64,000 nt of DNA from Geosiphon pyriformis (Eukaryota; Glomeromycota; Glomeromycetes; Archaeosporales; Geosiphonaceae): contig JAAOMT010000128.1 of assembly GCA_016748015.1 (NCBI GenBank), positions 1,270,607-1,334,606 on the forward strand. Reading direction: 5' to 3'. The position numbers were made by a program, and so were the translations under genes. The stretch's first letter is position 1; each line of letters starts with the position of its first letter. Shown in pieces: positions 11,591-22,426 of this stretch. Below the pieces are notes generated by a model. That model searched no databases and had not been told where the DNA came from. It saw only the letters and a program-made list of their open reading frames with translations.

Positions 11591-12525
11591 TCACTCTTTC
11601 CCCAAGTACTTTCTGGCAATAAACCTAACACGAGCGTCAAATGCTGGGGAAGTGATGGGTAGATTGACCTCGTAAAACGGATTCAATAGAATCTATTAAA
11701 AAAAATATATATATATTTCTCTCAATTACCAAAAAGACATGATAGGGTCTCAAAATAAAATTTTGAATTTACCTTGATATAAACTTCATAACATTCACTA
11801 AAGAAGTTCTTGATGGGACCATCATCCCGCTGCGACTCATGTAAGAGCATGAACTTTATATCTTTTAAAAATAATTCACATGATTGTAGTATTTGATAAT
11901 ATGCTTTTATAGGATTGAATATTGTTGATATATCGATTGAAAAGGATACTTCCAGCGGTGACATGAGCCGATATATGCCATTCATTAAATTTATCCACAT
12001 GCTTTATGTACCTTTAAGGATTTGAATTTGATTTACACACTTTAGATCCGTGGCTGAATTCAGGTAATATTATCTTAAAAAAAAAAAAGATATCACGAAT
12101 TCAAAATTCCAATAATTACATAGTATTAGTCTGCCATTGCAACTCTTCCACGAGATCCAATGCGGAGTGTACAATGAATTGGTTAAGATGTCGGTGCTCA
12201 TCTTTCTACTAATATACATATATTCAATTTGATTGATTTGTGAAAATAGCATTATTTTGGTTTTCTTTTGGATAAAATTCTTTTCGAAAAGGCATAATAA
12301 TTCGAGTACACTGAATAAATCTAATTTTCGACGCACCATACGATATTTTGCCGCAACATGAATTTTTGAGACACATATTACTCAGATAAATGATCCTTAT
12401 CAGATATATTCATTCAATGAAAGAAAATACGAAACCTTAACAATTCCCTCTACACCCTTTGAGCCAAATTCAGCTTCATAAAGGGGATTATCTTTTGTTC
12501 CGACTATTGCAAAATAGAAAGACAT
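11591..12525 (-). CDS. TRAPPC2: TRAPP complex subunit 2 (sedlin), 5 exons
   Basis: Core subunit of the TRAPP complexes, which tether ER-to-Golgi vesicles and activate Rab1/Ypt1. Exons on the minus strand: 12525-12436, 12205-12120, 12011-11950, 11861-11773, 11692-11591; all GT..AG with matching phases, 142 aa, against about 140 for human sedlin. Family signatures run through every exon: [40 protein letters not shown], the [16 protein letters not shown] segment, [19 protein letters not shown], and [20 protein letters not shown]. The longin-type fold is expected from the family. The gene is head-to-head with UTP13, the two starts 355 bp apart. Intron 1 begins GTTTCG, a less usual donor. Confidence 0.93.
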
Positions 12526-12880
12526 TATAGCGAATTAATTAAGCTCCAATTTTCCCAGTGTTTTGGCCACAAAAATTCACATTTTATAGTGATTTGCGGG
12601 CTGCGGTTAGCAAAAATCTTGATCCAAGTAAACAATGGGATCAATTTTTTAAATGTTTGTTTATTCTATTAAAGGCCTGCATTAAAATTTTATGAAAATT
12701 GATTGTTTGCGTCATTAAAAAGATCTAAGTTTCAGGTCTTTTTTTGTTTTTTGACAGAAATGTAGAGTAAGTAATTTGGGGACCCGTAAATCGGGTTATG
12801 GTGACGTCACTAATCATAAAATTTCTCAACTTAAAAAATTTTGTAACTGACATCTGCAATAAAATTTACATGCCAGCAAA
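12526..12880. promoter_or_regulatory. Divergent promoter of TRAPPC2 and UTP13
   Basis: The 355 bp between the two start codons must hold both promoters. A perfect palindrome TGACGTCA, the CRE bound by ATF/CREB-type bZIP factors, lies at 12802-12809, about 75 bp upstream of the UTP13 start. Confidence 0.6.
12802..12809. promoter_or_regulatory. CRE-like palindrome TGACGTCA
   Basis: Exact 8-bp CRE consensus inside the divergent promoter, closer to UTP13. The motif is seen; regulation by a bZIP factor is inferred. Confidence 0.45.
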
Positions 12881-15800
12881 ATGCCAACTAACATTACCGA
12901 AGGGGGTAAAGTGACATTAAAAAGCAGGTAAATATGGTCATTTATTGTAAATGATCGAAACAATTTTCCAAAGCATTGATTATGTTCTTTTTATGTTTAT
13001 ATTCAATCCAATAACAAAAAATGATGGTTTTAGTTTCAAAGTATCGAAAACCATTGAAGTTATTTATACTGGTGGAAAAGTTGTTATTTCACCTGATGAA
13101 CGGCTGTTAATCACAACTGTTGGTGAAGATATCGAAGTGACAAATTTTGAGACACGGGAGCGGATTTATCAATTGAAAGGAGTATGGTTTGGGTTGCATT
13201 TATGTCAGGATTTTATTGGAGATTCTTGGGAAAAAGATGATTTTCAAAGGAGATTAAACCTATATTATTATCTGGGAAGGAGCTGATATATAAAAATGGT
13301 CTTTATTCTCCGGATCATTACAAATGATGATAAATTGAAGCTGCCCGAATGAAAGATAATCAAAATTTGTTTGGGAAAATGATTTTAATTCTTTATGAAA
13401 AGAGGATAATAAAACTTTCTCTGAAGGAACAACAATGTCACAAAGAATTTTAGTTGTCGCAATTGGAATAAAGATTCTTTTTCGTGATTCATTAGGGATA
13501 TTTTTCAGATCCAGGCTTTTTTTAAATTAGAGATTTTCGACATAAAATAAGCCACGATTTATTTATTCCTATTCCATATGTCATCTTCAATTTAGGACAC
13601 AGAAGTGGTAACAACCTTTGCAATTACAACTGATAGTAGATATTTAATAAGCGCTAGTCGAAGCTTAGCCTTGAAAATATGGGACCTTACGACGGGAAAG
13701 ATGATTCGATCTTTCAAGGTATTAAACCTATTTCTATATAACTTAATCTCAAGATCATTGATAATCTAACATTTCCTTTCATTTAATGATCTAGGCCCAT
13801 GAAGCTCCAATATTGGTGATGGATGTAGACATAACATCGACCTTAGTCGCCACTGGTTCCGCAGATAGCACTGTAAAAGTATGGGACATTGCACGAGGCT
13901 ATTGCACTCACAATTTCCGAGGTCATGGAGGAGTGATTAGCGCATTGAAATTTTATTGGGATCCTAAGAAACCTATATTGGTATCTGGTGCGGATGACTG
14001 CAAAATACGAATCTGGAATTTGATGGAGAGCAGGTAATCATCATTAGTTATATTAATCTATTTTATCTAATTATTTATAAATTATCCCTTTTGCTATCCG
14101 TTTAGTTGCATTGGAATATTAGATAGTCACTTCAGTATAATCCGAGGTTTAGATTTTTCAAATGATGGTCGATATCTATTGAGTGGATCACGAGATAAAG
14201 TTGTGATTGTTTGGGATTTGGAAAAAAAATGTGTGACTAATACATTTCCAATATTTGAGGTTTGTTTAAATCACTATTTGGATTCAGAGATTGTATAAAT
14301 AAAGAATCTCTTTAATTCTTTCATAATTTTTAAGACAATTGAAGCTATCGGAGTATTGGAAAAAAAATCTTACACTTTTACCAGTGAAAATGATGAAAGC
14401 GAAGAACCAAAAGAGTTGTTTTATACGGCTGGTGAAAAAGGTAAAATTTATTCATACGATATATTCAAGTCATCTTCTAAAGTTTTACTACCTCAGGAAT
14501 CATAAGGATATGGGATATGAAGACTGGGAAGTTGATTATAGCTCAAGACCAAGAAACCAATATAACTCAGAAAATTTCTGATATAATGTGTGTATTTTGC
14601 AGAAAATAAATTAGGTTCAAAATTTTCGACATCTAACCCTTTTATGAATCCTCTAGCTATACGCGGAAAAGTGGTCGTTTAGTTACCGTTACGTACGATC
14701 AAAATATTCTTGTCTACGACATCTCTGCCGGCCTGAAATGCGTCAAGCATATTATTGGTTACAATGACGAAATAATTGATATCGTATATATCGGTAATGA
14801 TGAAAGTCATATCGCCATCGCCACAAATACCGAACAGATACGCGTTTATGATGTTGAGACATTAGGTGGTGATATTATTTATGGGCACGAGGATATTGTA
14901 TTCTGTTTAGATAAATCACCAGATGGAAAAATTCTTGTGTCAGGATCAAAGGATAACACGGCTCGAGTATGGGGTGTAGATTTTGATGAGGATCGAGATA
15001 AAAGATTTAAATGTCTGGGTATATGCATTGGCCATACCGAAGCAATTGGCGCAATTGCAATGTCTAAGAGGTCTTCAAAGTTCTGTATAACTGGTAGTCG
15101 TGACCGTACTATAAAGTGTTGGGATTTGAGTTCATTTAAGGATGGAGGTAAGTATTATATATTAATTATATCCCGTGTCTTCTATCAGTTTAATATTGGA
15201 CTCATTGCTATTTAGAAAACACCAGATTAAAAGCCCTTTACACGCATCAGGCGCACGATAAAGATATCAATGCGATTGCGGTATCCCCCAATGATAAACA
15301 TTTTGCTAGTGGCTCCCAAGATAAAACTGCTAAAATATGGTCTGTTCAAGATGGATCATTAATAGGTACGTTAAAGGGTCATAAGCGTGGTGTGTGGTCG
15401 GTGCAATTTTCTCCAGTAGATCAATCCCTAGCGACAAGCTCTGGTGATAAGTCGATCAAGATTTGGTCCTTGAACGATTTTTCATGTTTAAAGGTCTGAA
15501 CTATTAAGGTCCTAAATTTTTTAATCTCTCGCATGAAGTAAAAAAGTTTAATATCCCTATCTGAACATTAATTTAATTATCAGACATTCGAAGGACACAC
15601 CAACACGGTATTGAAAGTTAGCTTTATCACATCGGGGACACAGATTATATCAAGTGGTTCCGATGGCCTTGTGAAATTGTGGACAATAAAGAGTGAGGAA
15701 TGTGTGACCACGCTCGATAATCATTCTGAAAAAATTTGGGCATTGACGGTTCGCAAAGATGAAAAGTTTGTGGTGTCAGGTGGTGCCGATTCTCTCATTA

Positions 15801-16807
15801 ATTTTTGGGAAGATTATACAATTGAGGAGATGGAGGAACAGCTAAAAGAGGAAGAAGAATTAATCTTAAGGTGAGGAAATCATTCTCTTTTTTCAGCAGT
15901 ATATTGGCTAATTTATCAATATAAATGGTTCATTTTTCGATCAGGGAACAAGATTTATCAAACTTCCTTCTACAAAAGGATTACAAGAATGCCATCACGC
16001 TGGCAATGACGCTAAAACAACCTTTTCGATTATTGAAATTGTTCTCTGAGGTTTTGGCCTCCCGACCTCCAGGTTTTGTCGTCAATGAATTTTAATCTGA
16101 ACAGTCCTTCTCTCATCCAGTCTAATGAATATTTACTGAGAACTTCTTAACTTAATTGCGTCACCAGGCGATAAAAGTATAACTGGTGCTATTGCCATTG
16201 ACAATATAATTGCTTCACTTGATGACGAACAATTGAAGCAATTACTAGGGTACATTCGCGATTGGAATACCAATGCGAAACATTTGCGAACCGCACAAAC
16301 AATCTTAAACACCATCCTCAATTTCTACCCTGCGGCAAAATTATCCAAAATAAAAGGAATCAAAGAAGTATTTAATCAAAATTGAAATGTGGTCTCATCA
16401 TTTGTTTCTTTGGTTTCAAAATGAAATAATCAAAAATTCACTTTAAAAAGATTTTAGATGGATTAATTCCCTACAGTGAACGTCATTTTCAACGGCTTGA
16501 CTCTTTAATCACCGATTCGTTCATATTAGATTATACACTACAAGCAATGGATTTGTGGAATCCCACAGCAACGCCTGCATTGGTGACAGATGCTTCGACC
16601 GCAATTATCAATCCGAAAAACATGAATCAAGATATAAAGCATGAAGAAAAGATTCAAGTTGATGAAGAGATTCCATATGTAGATAATCAAGAGGAAAGTC
16701 AATCAGAGGAAGAAATGCATGACTCCGAAGATGAAGTAAAAGAGGAAATTGATAAGATGAAAGAAAATGACATGTCAATAAATTCATCTGAATCATGTTC
16801 TGAATGA
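12881..16807 (+). CDS. UTP13: U3 snoRNP/SSU processome WD40 protein Utp13 (TBL3), 13 exons
   Basis: Component of the UTP-B module of the small-subunit processome, acting in nucleolar 18S pre-rRNA processing. Exons: 12881-12927, 13034-13181, 13596-13718, 13795-14033, 14106-14259, 14335-14440, 14497-14587, 14657-15147, 15216-15493, 15584-15870, 15945-16072, 16168-16367, 16451-16807. All are GT..AG in matching phase; 882 aa against about 810 for human TBL3. The start [20 protein letters not shown] is typical of Utp13. Two runs of WD repeats follow (for example [59 protein letters not shown]), then the Utp13 C-terminal helical domain ending [20 protein letters not shown], and an acidic Glu/Ser tail of about 80 residues. 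It ends 219 bp from the convergent metallo-beta-lactamase gene. Confidence 0.93.
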
Positions 16808-17026
16808 AAAGTAAAAAATTTCTAAAATCCAACTATTTAAAAAAAAAAAGCTATACAGAAGATGATTGGCACCATTGTCTCAACGAAACAACTACATTTA
16901 GTAGACTACTTCCATAAAGTCGGATAATATGGTTCTTTTGTATTAAAAAAATGTATATTGATGATCTAATCAATGAACAGAATACCAGATGATTTTACAG
17001 CCTAGGAAAAAATTCTATATCAAAGC

Positions 17027-18166
17027 TTAGATCCAAACCACCACATTATCCATTTCGCCATATCCATTCTCAATCCATCGCTTTTTTTCCTCCTCAAAAA
17101 ACTTTTTTATCTCCTGCTTGCTATACCTCAACGAAAAATGTACCAATATAAAAATTGTACCAGGGAAATGTTGCACCACATATTTTAACTCATGCCACCT
17201 TGTATGCTTTGTACGCTCAGCATTCTCTCTATGTTCATCCTCTAGGAAAGTGCACTCCGTAATCACTATTGGCATGTTTTTCCATTGCCGTTTTTGGAGT
17301 GAGGACTCTGATCCTGAATTCTCCTTAGAATGATCTTTAGGTGTATCAACTAAATTAGTGTTTTTAGATGACCTCTCATCAATTATTGATTTATCAACTT
17401 CTTGGTCCGAAGGAAAATCTACTTCGAAAATACTTGCAGTTGTATCAAGACAATAAGCAAATAAAGGGAACAAATACTCCTCATCAATAATGTGGTGATT
17501 TTTTTTAAGATCAGATATTTCTTTACCAGTTAGATTTGCGTATTTGGGGTTTAACCGTTTCCGTTTAGAATGGATCAAGTATCCGACACATGGAATTGAA
17601 TGGTCCAAGCCCAATACGTGTACTTCATATCCCTCCTTAAAATCACCGTCATTTTTCCCCTTTTCCGATTGGACTTGTTTACTCGTAATACCATTTGCCC
17701 TAATGTTAATCTTATCTCCATCATTAACTCCCAAGTATATACATCTCTCATTATCTTCAATAATTCGTCCGCACCAGGACAACGCTTGTTCTGTTTTAAG
17801 ATACTGTTCCATCAACACGCGGGCTTTCTCGGGCAATACCAAAGTGGGAGGAGAATGACGTGATAAGTATTTCGTGATCAAACTACAATGATCACTGTGT
17901 GTATGAGTGATGAATATGTGTGCCGGGATTGTGTTGTGAACTTTTAACCCACTATCAAAAAGAAATTTTAATTCTGGAATGTAGAAAGCGGTTTCACTTG
18001 CTGCACGGGATGCGCCAATCAGAGTTAATTTAGGCAATGAGATATTGTTTAGAGAAACAGCGGGGAAAGACCATTTTAGAATTTGAGTGGCGGCTGATAG
18101 TGTGTATAGATCAACCGGTTCAAGTATCGATGAAGATTTATCTGAAGATATTAGTGATGTTGTCAT
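17027..18166 (-). CDS. RNase Z-like metallo-beta-lactamase-fold hydrolase
   Basis: Single exon of 379 aa. The zinc-binding signature H-x-H-x-D-H is at residues 88-93 (THTHSDH), preceded by FLFDSGL. Further likely ligands are LDHS at 188-189, YCLDT at about 241 and a late His in VHFSLRY at about 343, which corresponds to the HISSRY motif of tRNase Z. ECTFLEDEH near 304 also recalls tRNase Z. The family cuts the 3' trailer from pre-tRNA, but many members are uncharacterised, so tRNA processing is inference. Residues 250-295 form a charged Ser/Asp/Lys insert not needed for the fold. The start is the first ATG of the frame. No targeting signal is evident. Confidence 0.8.
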   Translation of the reverse strand: MTTSLISSDKSSSILEPVDLYTLSAATQILKWSFPAVSLNNISLPKLTLIGASRAASETAFYIPELKFLFDSGLKVHNTIPAHIFITHTHSDHCSLITKYLSRHSPPTLVLPEKARVLMEQYLKTEQALSWCGRIIEDNERCIYLGVNDGDKINIRANGITSKQVQSEKGKNDGDFKEGYEVHVLGLDHSIPCVGYLIHSKRKRLNPKYANLTGKEISDLKKNHHIIDEEYLFPLFAYCLDTTASIFEVDFPSDQEVDKSIIDERSSKNTNLVDTPKDHSKENSGSESSLQKRQWKNMPIVITECTFLEDEHRENAERTKHTRWHELKYVVQHFPGTIFILVHFSLRYSKQEIKKFFEEEKKRWIENGYGEMDNVVVWI

Positions 18167-19044
18167 TTGAGTTTTCTAATGATTAAAGGTGATTGTTGCC
18201 AATTTAACTTCCTTTGATATTAAAGATTCAAATTTATTAATTAATTAATTAAATTCAAATAAAAGATTGAACCACAATTTAAATACTTTTTTAATATAAC
18301 TGCGTGCAATTAACATAGATTTGTGATTATAAAGGCCAACTTTACCATTTCGTGACCAGGGGATTGTGTGTACATGATGTACAAAATGAACATTGTTCAT
18401 GCTTAATTTAAGAGTCTTTACGTTTTTTACACTCCAGTCATAGTTTTTTTAACTACGCCAAAGCAGCATAAAAATTATAAATTCGTAGAACCGAAAAAAT
18501 CTTGGCACATTTAGAAAATTAAGGAAATGATTAGAAATTTCAGTACTGCGCTAAATGCTCGAATATTTTGGAAATTTCAAAATAGAATTTTTCACCTTTA
18601 CCTGATGAAAAAATGAAATAAATGATTTTTACTGTCAGAATTTCTAATCTTGATAAAATTATGAAATTTTTTTTTAATCACCTTGTCTTAAACTTAAGCT
18701 CGTTTCTTAGCTGGAAATTTCTTTTAAAGAAATTACCATGAAAAATAAAAAAATTCCAGGGTGGAAAAACTGGGAATTGGGTAATAGGAGAAAAAAGATA
18801 ATAAAAAATTGGTATAAGATTGATGATTAATGGTTTTAATTGTAATTTTTACTTAAAAACAAATATTGCAATTTCTATTCATTTTTAAATTATATAAAAT
18901 TTTTAAATAAGATTAAAAAATTAAATTTATTTCATATTATAAGCAACGAGTATAACAATAAATAATTGTACATTCTTTAAATTATTTAATATATAATTAA
19001 TATAATTAAATTATTAAAATCTTATGGCTAATAATAATAAATAA
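18167..19044. other. AT-rich intergenic region, no gene seen
   Basis: Contains the promoter side of the metallo-beta-lactamase gene (right end start at 18166). The rest is AT-rich DNA without coding character, ending in an (ATA)-rich run just before the transposon. Confidence 0.5.
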
Positions 19045-19113
19045 TACGACAGAGTGAAATCTGAGATAACCAATAGTAAAATCTGCGCGTTATGTAAAAC
19101 CTGCAATAAATAG
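19045..19113 (+). repeat. Left terminal inverted repeat
   Basis: Matches the reverse complement of 20087-20162, with one mismatch over the outer 43 nt. Confidence 0.85.
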
Positions 19114-19268
19114 ACATTTTTTAAGAGCAATGGCACCTTTTGAGGGCAGACCCAATTGAAAGTACTATAAAGTCGACCAAACTAAGTGGCACAACTTTGA
19201 ATGGAAAATTCAAACGAGTAATACTGTTATTACTGAGGTCCTTCTTCAGTACATATAACGGTCAGTTT

Positions 19269-19975
19269 TTATTGCAAAAAACATAAATCTTTCCATAGAT
19301 GACAAAATTTATTGTATAACCACTTTTGAGCAGAGGACGCGAACTTCCAATTGCCCTTGCCCTTGCCCTTGCTTTGTAGATTTTTTTGCAACCCATTGTA
19401 TTGATACCAGCAAGAATTCTTAATATTTTCGAAACGAACATCGGCAATATGATGGATGCCATTACAAAAAGAAACTCCCATGAGGTGATATCTATATTAA
19501 AAATTAATAAATAAATACAATAAGTGATAAACTTAATTCAAATTTACCTTTGTTTTGTAATTTGATTTCCTTTAGGAAAATTGATTTCTTTCAGTAAATT
19601 TTTGTTCTGAAGAGATGTCTTTTCATTAATAGTGCTAATTCCCGTAACATTGATGGCAAGGATTAGAGGCAGTTGCTGGTCGATTTGTCTTTTTGATACG
19701 GTATCACCTGTGCATTGGTAAAAATACCTAAGAAAAGGTTAGAATGCAAAGCGAAAATAGAGGAAAAAATATAGACACTTTACTCAAGCTTTCCAGTCTC
19801 CAATGATACGCATTTTTCAGTCATATAAGCATTTGTGGGAACGTTTTTTGGAGCCTCTCTGTCTGTCGATTTGAATTCTAATCTGCACGCAATAACATAA
19901 GGATTTTGCTAGTGTTCAAGGCAAGACTCGAAATAATCGTTTCCTGATAATACCAGAACCTGCGATTTTCTACAA
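19269..19975 (-). pseudogene. Ubiquitin-protease-like C-terminal gene fragment inside the TIR element
   Basis: Three exons can be followed on the minus strand: about 19882-19784, 19727-19548 and 19491-19269, with in-frame GT..AG junctions and a TAA at 19269. The protein has LPLILAINVTG, then YHLMGVSFCNGIHHIADVRF followed by CWYQYNGLQ and a KGKGKG run made by a (GGCAAG)n hexamer. The LPxxLxI strand followed by a G-x-HH...R...WYxYN block resembles the region around the catalytic His of USP-type deubiquitinases; this family call is inference. No Cys box or start codon is seen. Upstream the same frame meets a TAG near 19916, and the element ends soon after, so the gene is 5'-truncated. Confidence 0.45.
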
Positions 19976-20086
19976 ATTAAATTATGTGCATTAATATAAA
20001 TATATCGAACGAACATGACGATAGACTGTTTTTCATATTTATCGCAGATTTCACAGGTTTTTACCCTATTGCAGATTTTACCCAAT

Positions 20087-20162
20087 CTATTGCAGGTTTT
20101 ACATTACGTGACTGATCATCGCAGATTTTACTATTGGTTATCTCAGATTTCACCCTGTCGTA
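20087..20162 (-). repeat. Right terminal inverted repeat
   Basis: Partner of 19045-19113; carries an extra 11 nt (ATGATCAGTCA on the complementary strand) relative to the left copy. Confidence 0.85.
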
Positions 20163-20582
20163 TAATAATAATAATAATAATAATTTATTTGGTAATTTAA
20201 TATTAAAAGCTAGTCAAAGATGATAAGTGTTTTAACCCATTTATAAAAATCAGTAAAATCTTCAATCCAAGTTGAACGGTTCAAGTTTCATGTTTACCCT
20301 ATTAATTATAATAATTAATCCAAGGATGAGGCTTGTCTAAAAACACATGCTTTATGAAGCCAATTTGGATTGAAAATAAACAAATTCTAGTTTACAAATG
20401 GTGTTAAACTCTGATCAGAATGTCTTTTTAAGATTGATATCAGAGTAAACTAATAATAATTGCCAGCTATAGAGTCCTTCTAGTTTCTCAAAATTAGAGT
20501 TTTAGTTAATTGATCCAAGCTTGCAATTTTTCGAATTGTATAATTGCTGATTAGCAGAAGAAAACTAAGCAATGGTATAAGG
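20163..20582. other. Intergenic, (ATA)n run then no gene
   Basis: Starts with about eight ATA units next to the transposon, then 400 bp of AT-rich DNA that should hold the 3' untranslated region of the NUFIP1-like gene. Confidence 0.5.
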
Positions 20583-22025
20583 CTATTCACTCAAATCACT
20601 GTCATAACAAGGATCAACAAGCCAGGATTTGATCAAGGCTCCGCTCTGGCGATCAATGGCAGGGGTATTTTTATCGCCGCCCTCTTTAGATTCCGATTCA
20701 AGATCTGCGTTGTTACTAACAAGTTCTTTAGTTTCCGTATTTAAATCGACAATATTTGGACCACCACGTCTTCTTGCAGCTTCGAGAGAATCGTTGGAAA
20801 CAATATTAAAAAAGTTATTATCAACAATGTAACGCAGGCTTTGTAAAAGGATGTTGCGCTCCTTCTTGATATCTTTATCAAGTAGCATTTTTAATAGATT
20901 TCCAGAGCGTGGGACTGGTAGATTCATATTAGGTGAACTTTGCTGATAATCAGGATTGGTCGATTTTACAGTAAGCCGATGACTATATGAGCAAGCATCT
21001 CCTCTGAAGCAATCGCCAGTTCGAAAGTATCGGCAAATTTTCTTATATTTAGTTCGAGATATGGAAGGCGATGAATTCTCTTCGACTTTTGTCTTATCAA
21101 GAGTCATATTTCTTGCCAATTCAGTCCTCATCAAACTCTCTGTACTAATAGGCGCTGCAGCTTCAGCCGCTGCCAAAATGTCTGTCGGGGATGTATTCAA
21201 AGTAGACAAATTATCATGTTGATTGAATTTCAATTTCTTTCCAAAATAACCCGATCTGTCTTTTCTATGATAATCTCTAGGTCTTTTATTTAATCTATTA
21301 TCAGATTTAGAAATGACCTCACCACGGGCAATTCGTGCTTCCTCCGCCTTACGCTTTTTTTCTATATTTGCATCAGTTGGATAATTCTTCTTCCTTTCGG
21401 CAATCCATTCTTGAATTTCTTCAGGGCTCTCAAGCTTAATTTTTATTATCGGTGATATTGATGGTTCTTCATATCCGTATCTTTTTGGGTATACAGTTTT
21501 GTGGTGTCCAATCAATGGAGCAAATGCCTGGTCTCGATGCACAAACTTAGGGTAGTGGTGAACACGTGGATCTGATGCTTTATAATAATGATTTGGTCCT
21601 TTTTTGTAATTGTTTGCATGATTTATTAGTTCATTTCCAGGCGATCTATTGTGGGGGTCACGCCCTAAAGCCTTAGGGGATTCATTTGCTTCAGAACTTC
21701 CTTTTGTTTTTAGTTTAGGTGTCGATCTTAGAGCAGTTAATGCTGCCTCTGCAGCCACAGCACCGCGAGCTATTGATTGGTTATAAGCAAGAGAATATTC
21801 CGAAAATGGTCCAGGTAGTCTCGTTTGAAAGGGGGGAGGGAACCTTGGTGGTATACACCTGTTTTGCTCGTAAGAGGGAGCGGGGTAGGTCGGCAAGGAA
21901 CTATTATGATTCAAGTTGGAGGAAGTAGAAGCAAATGGTTGAGTGGGATTTGGCGGGGTACCTGGAATATACCCTGTGCGATTAGTGCTAGAAACATATG
22001 CAGCAGAAAAATTGTTCTGCTTCAT
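20583..22025 (-). CDS. NUFIP1: NUFIP1-like CCCH zinc-finger protein (snoRNP assembly)
   Basis: Single exon, 480 aa. Residues 195-223 (IKLESPEEIQEWIAERKKNY followed by PTDANIEKK) are the conserved NUFIP motif, which binds the Snu13/15.5K protein and Hit1/ZNHIT3 during box C/D snoRNP assembly. In yeast the counterpart is Rsa1. A CCCH finger follows at residues 331-349 (C-x7-C-x5-C-x3-H), suggesting RNA binding. The first 90 residues are Pro/Ser/Asn-rich and probably disordered; residues 223-270 are strongly basic. The combination of NUFIP motif with C3H finger is known in fungal proteins. The start is an ATG followed directly by the long open frame; no intron is needed. Ribosome biogenesis links it to UTP13 in the same window. 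Confidence 0.85.
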   Translation of the reverse strand: MKQNNFSAAYVSSTNRTGYIPGTPPNPTQPFASTSSNLNHNSSLPTYPAPSYEQNRCIPPRFPPPFQTRLPGPFSEYSLAYNQSIARGAVAAEAALTALRSTPKLKTKGSSEANESPKALGRDPHNRSPGNELINHANNYKKGPNHYYKASDPRVHHYPKFVHRDQAFAPLIGHHKTVYPKRYGYEEPSISPIIKIKLESPEEIQEWIAERKKNYPTDANIEKKRKAEEARIARGEVISKSDNRLNKRPRDYHRKDRSGYFGKKLKFNQHDNLSTLNTSPTDILAAAEAAAPISTESLMRTELARNMTLDKTKVEENSSPSISRTKYKKICRYFRTGDCFRGDACSYSHRLTVKSTNPDYQQSSPNMNLPVPRSGNLLKMLLDKDIKKERNILLQSLRYIVDNNFFNIVSNDSLEAARRRGGPNIVDLNTETKELVSNNADLESESKEGGDKNTPAIDRQSGALIKSWLVDPCYDSDLSE

Positions 22026-22426
22026 CGAATTGGTATATATCTATGGGCGACTATTGATTATTTGAATTTCCAACTTAAAAATGCATGAAATTTTTTGTGA
22101 AAGATGACTCAGAATTATTTGTTTTAAAAACATGTGGAAACCATTGACCAATAATATTCTTCGCAGCATATAAATCCATAATGAGTTTTCCGATGGCTTC
22201 TGACAGTAACAGGTATGCTATTGAACATGAAAACGGGTATTGAGATTATTTTTAACACAGGACAGCTTGGGGTTTTAAAATTGACTCTTTGTTTATTTAA
22301 TATGTACATGCCAATATATACATACGAATATAGATTTGCTCTTTGTATCCTATACATTTTCGTGCAATTGACACTGATAAGGCCAGACATTTAAACAGTC
22401 TCGACCAATTTCTTTATAGTGTACAA
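22026..22426. other. Intergenic, no gene seen
   Basis: Promoter side of the NUFIP1-like gene. The minus-strand frame at 22124-22390 shows no domain and is taken as chance. Confidence 0.45.

Larger units (their letters stand above)
19045..20162. mobile_element. 1.1-kb DNA transposon with about 70-bp terminal inverted repeats
   Basis: The outer 43 nt at both ends match in inverted orientation with one mismatch (ends TACGACAGRGTGAAATCTGA). The match then continues, after an 11-nt insertion in the right copy, through GTAAAACCTGCAATA to about 19113 and 20087. Inside the right end the motif GTAAAATCTGC/GTAAAACCTGC recurs several times, as subterminal repeats. Both flanks are (ATA)n, so the target duplication cannot be read. 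The element contains a multi-exon gene fragment on the minus strand but no transposase I recognise, so it is probably non-autonomous. Superfamily unknown. Confidence 0.75.

Noticed and set aside
17118-17863. Plus-strand ORFs opposite the metallo-beta-lactamase gene
   Set aside because: They are antisense shadows without domains; the minus-strand frame is complete and conserved.
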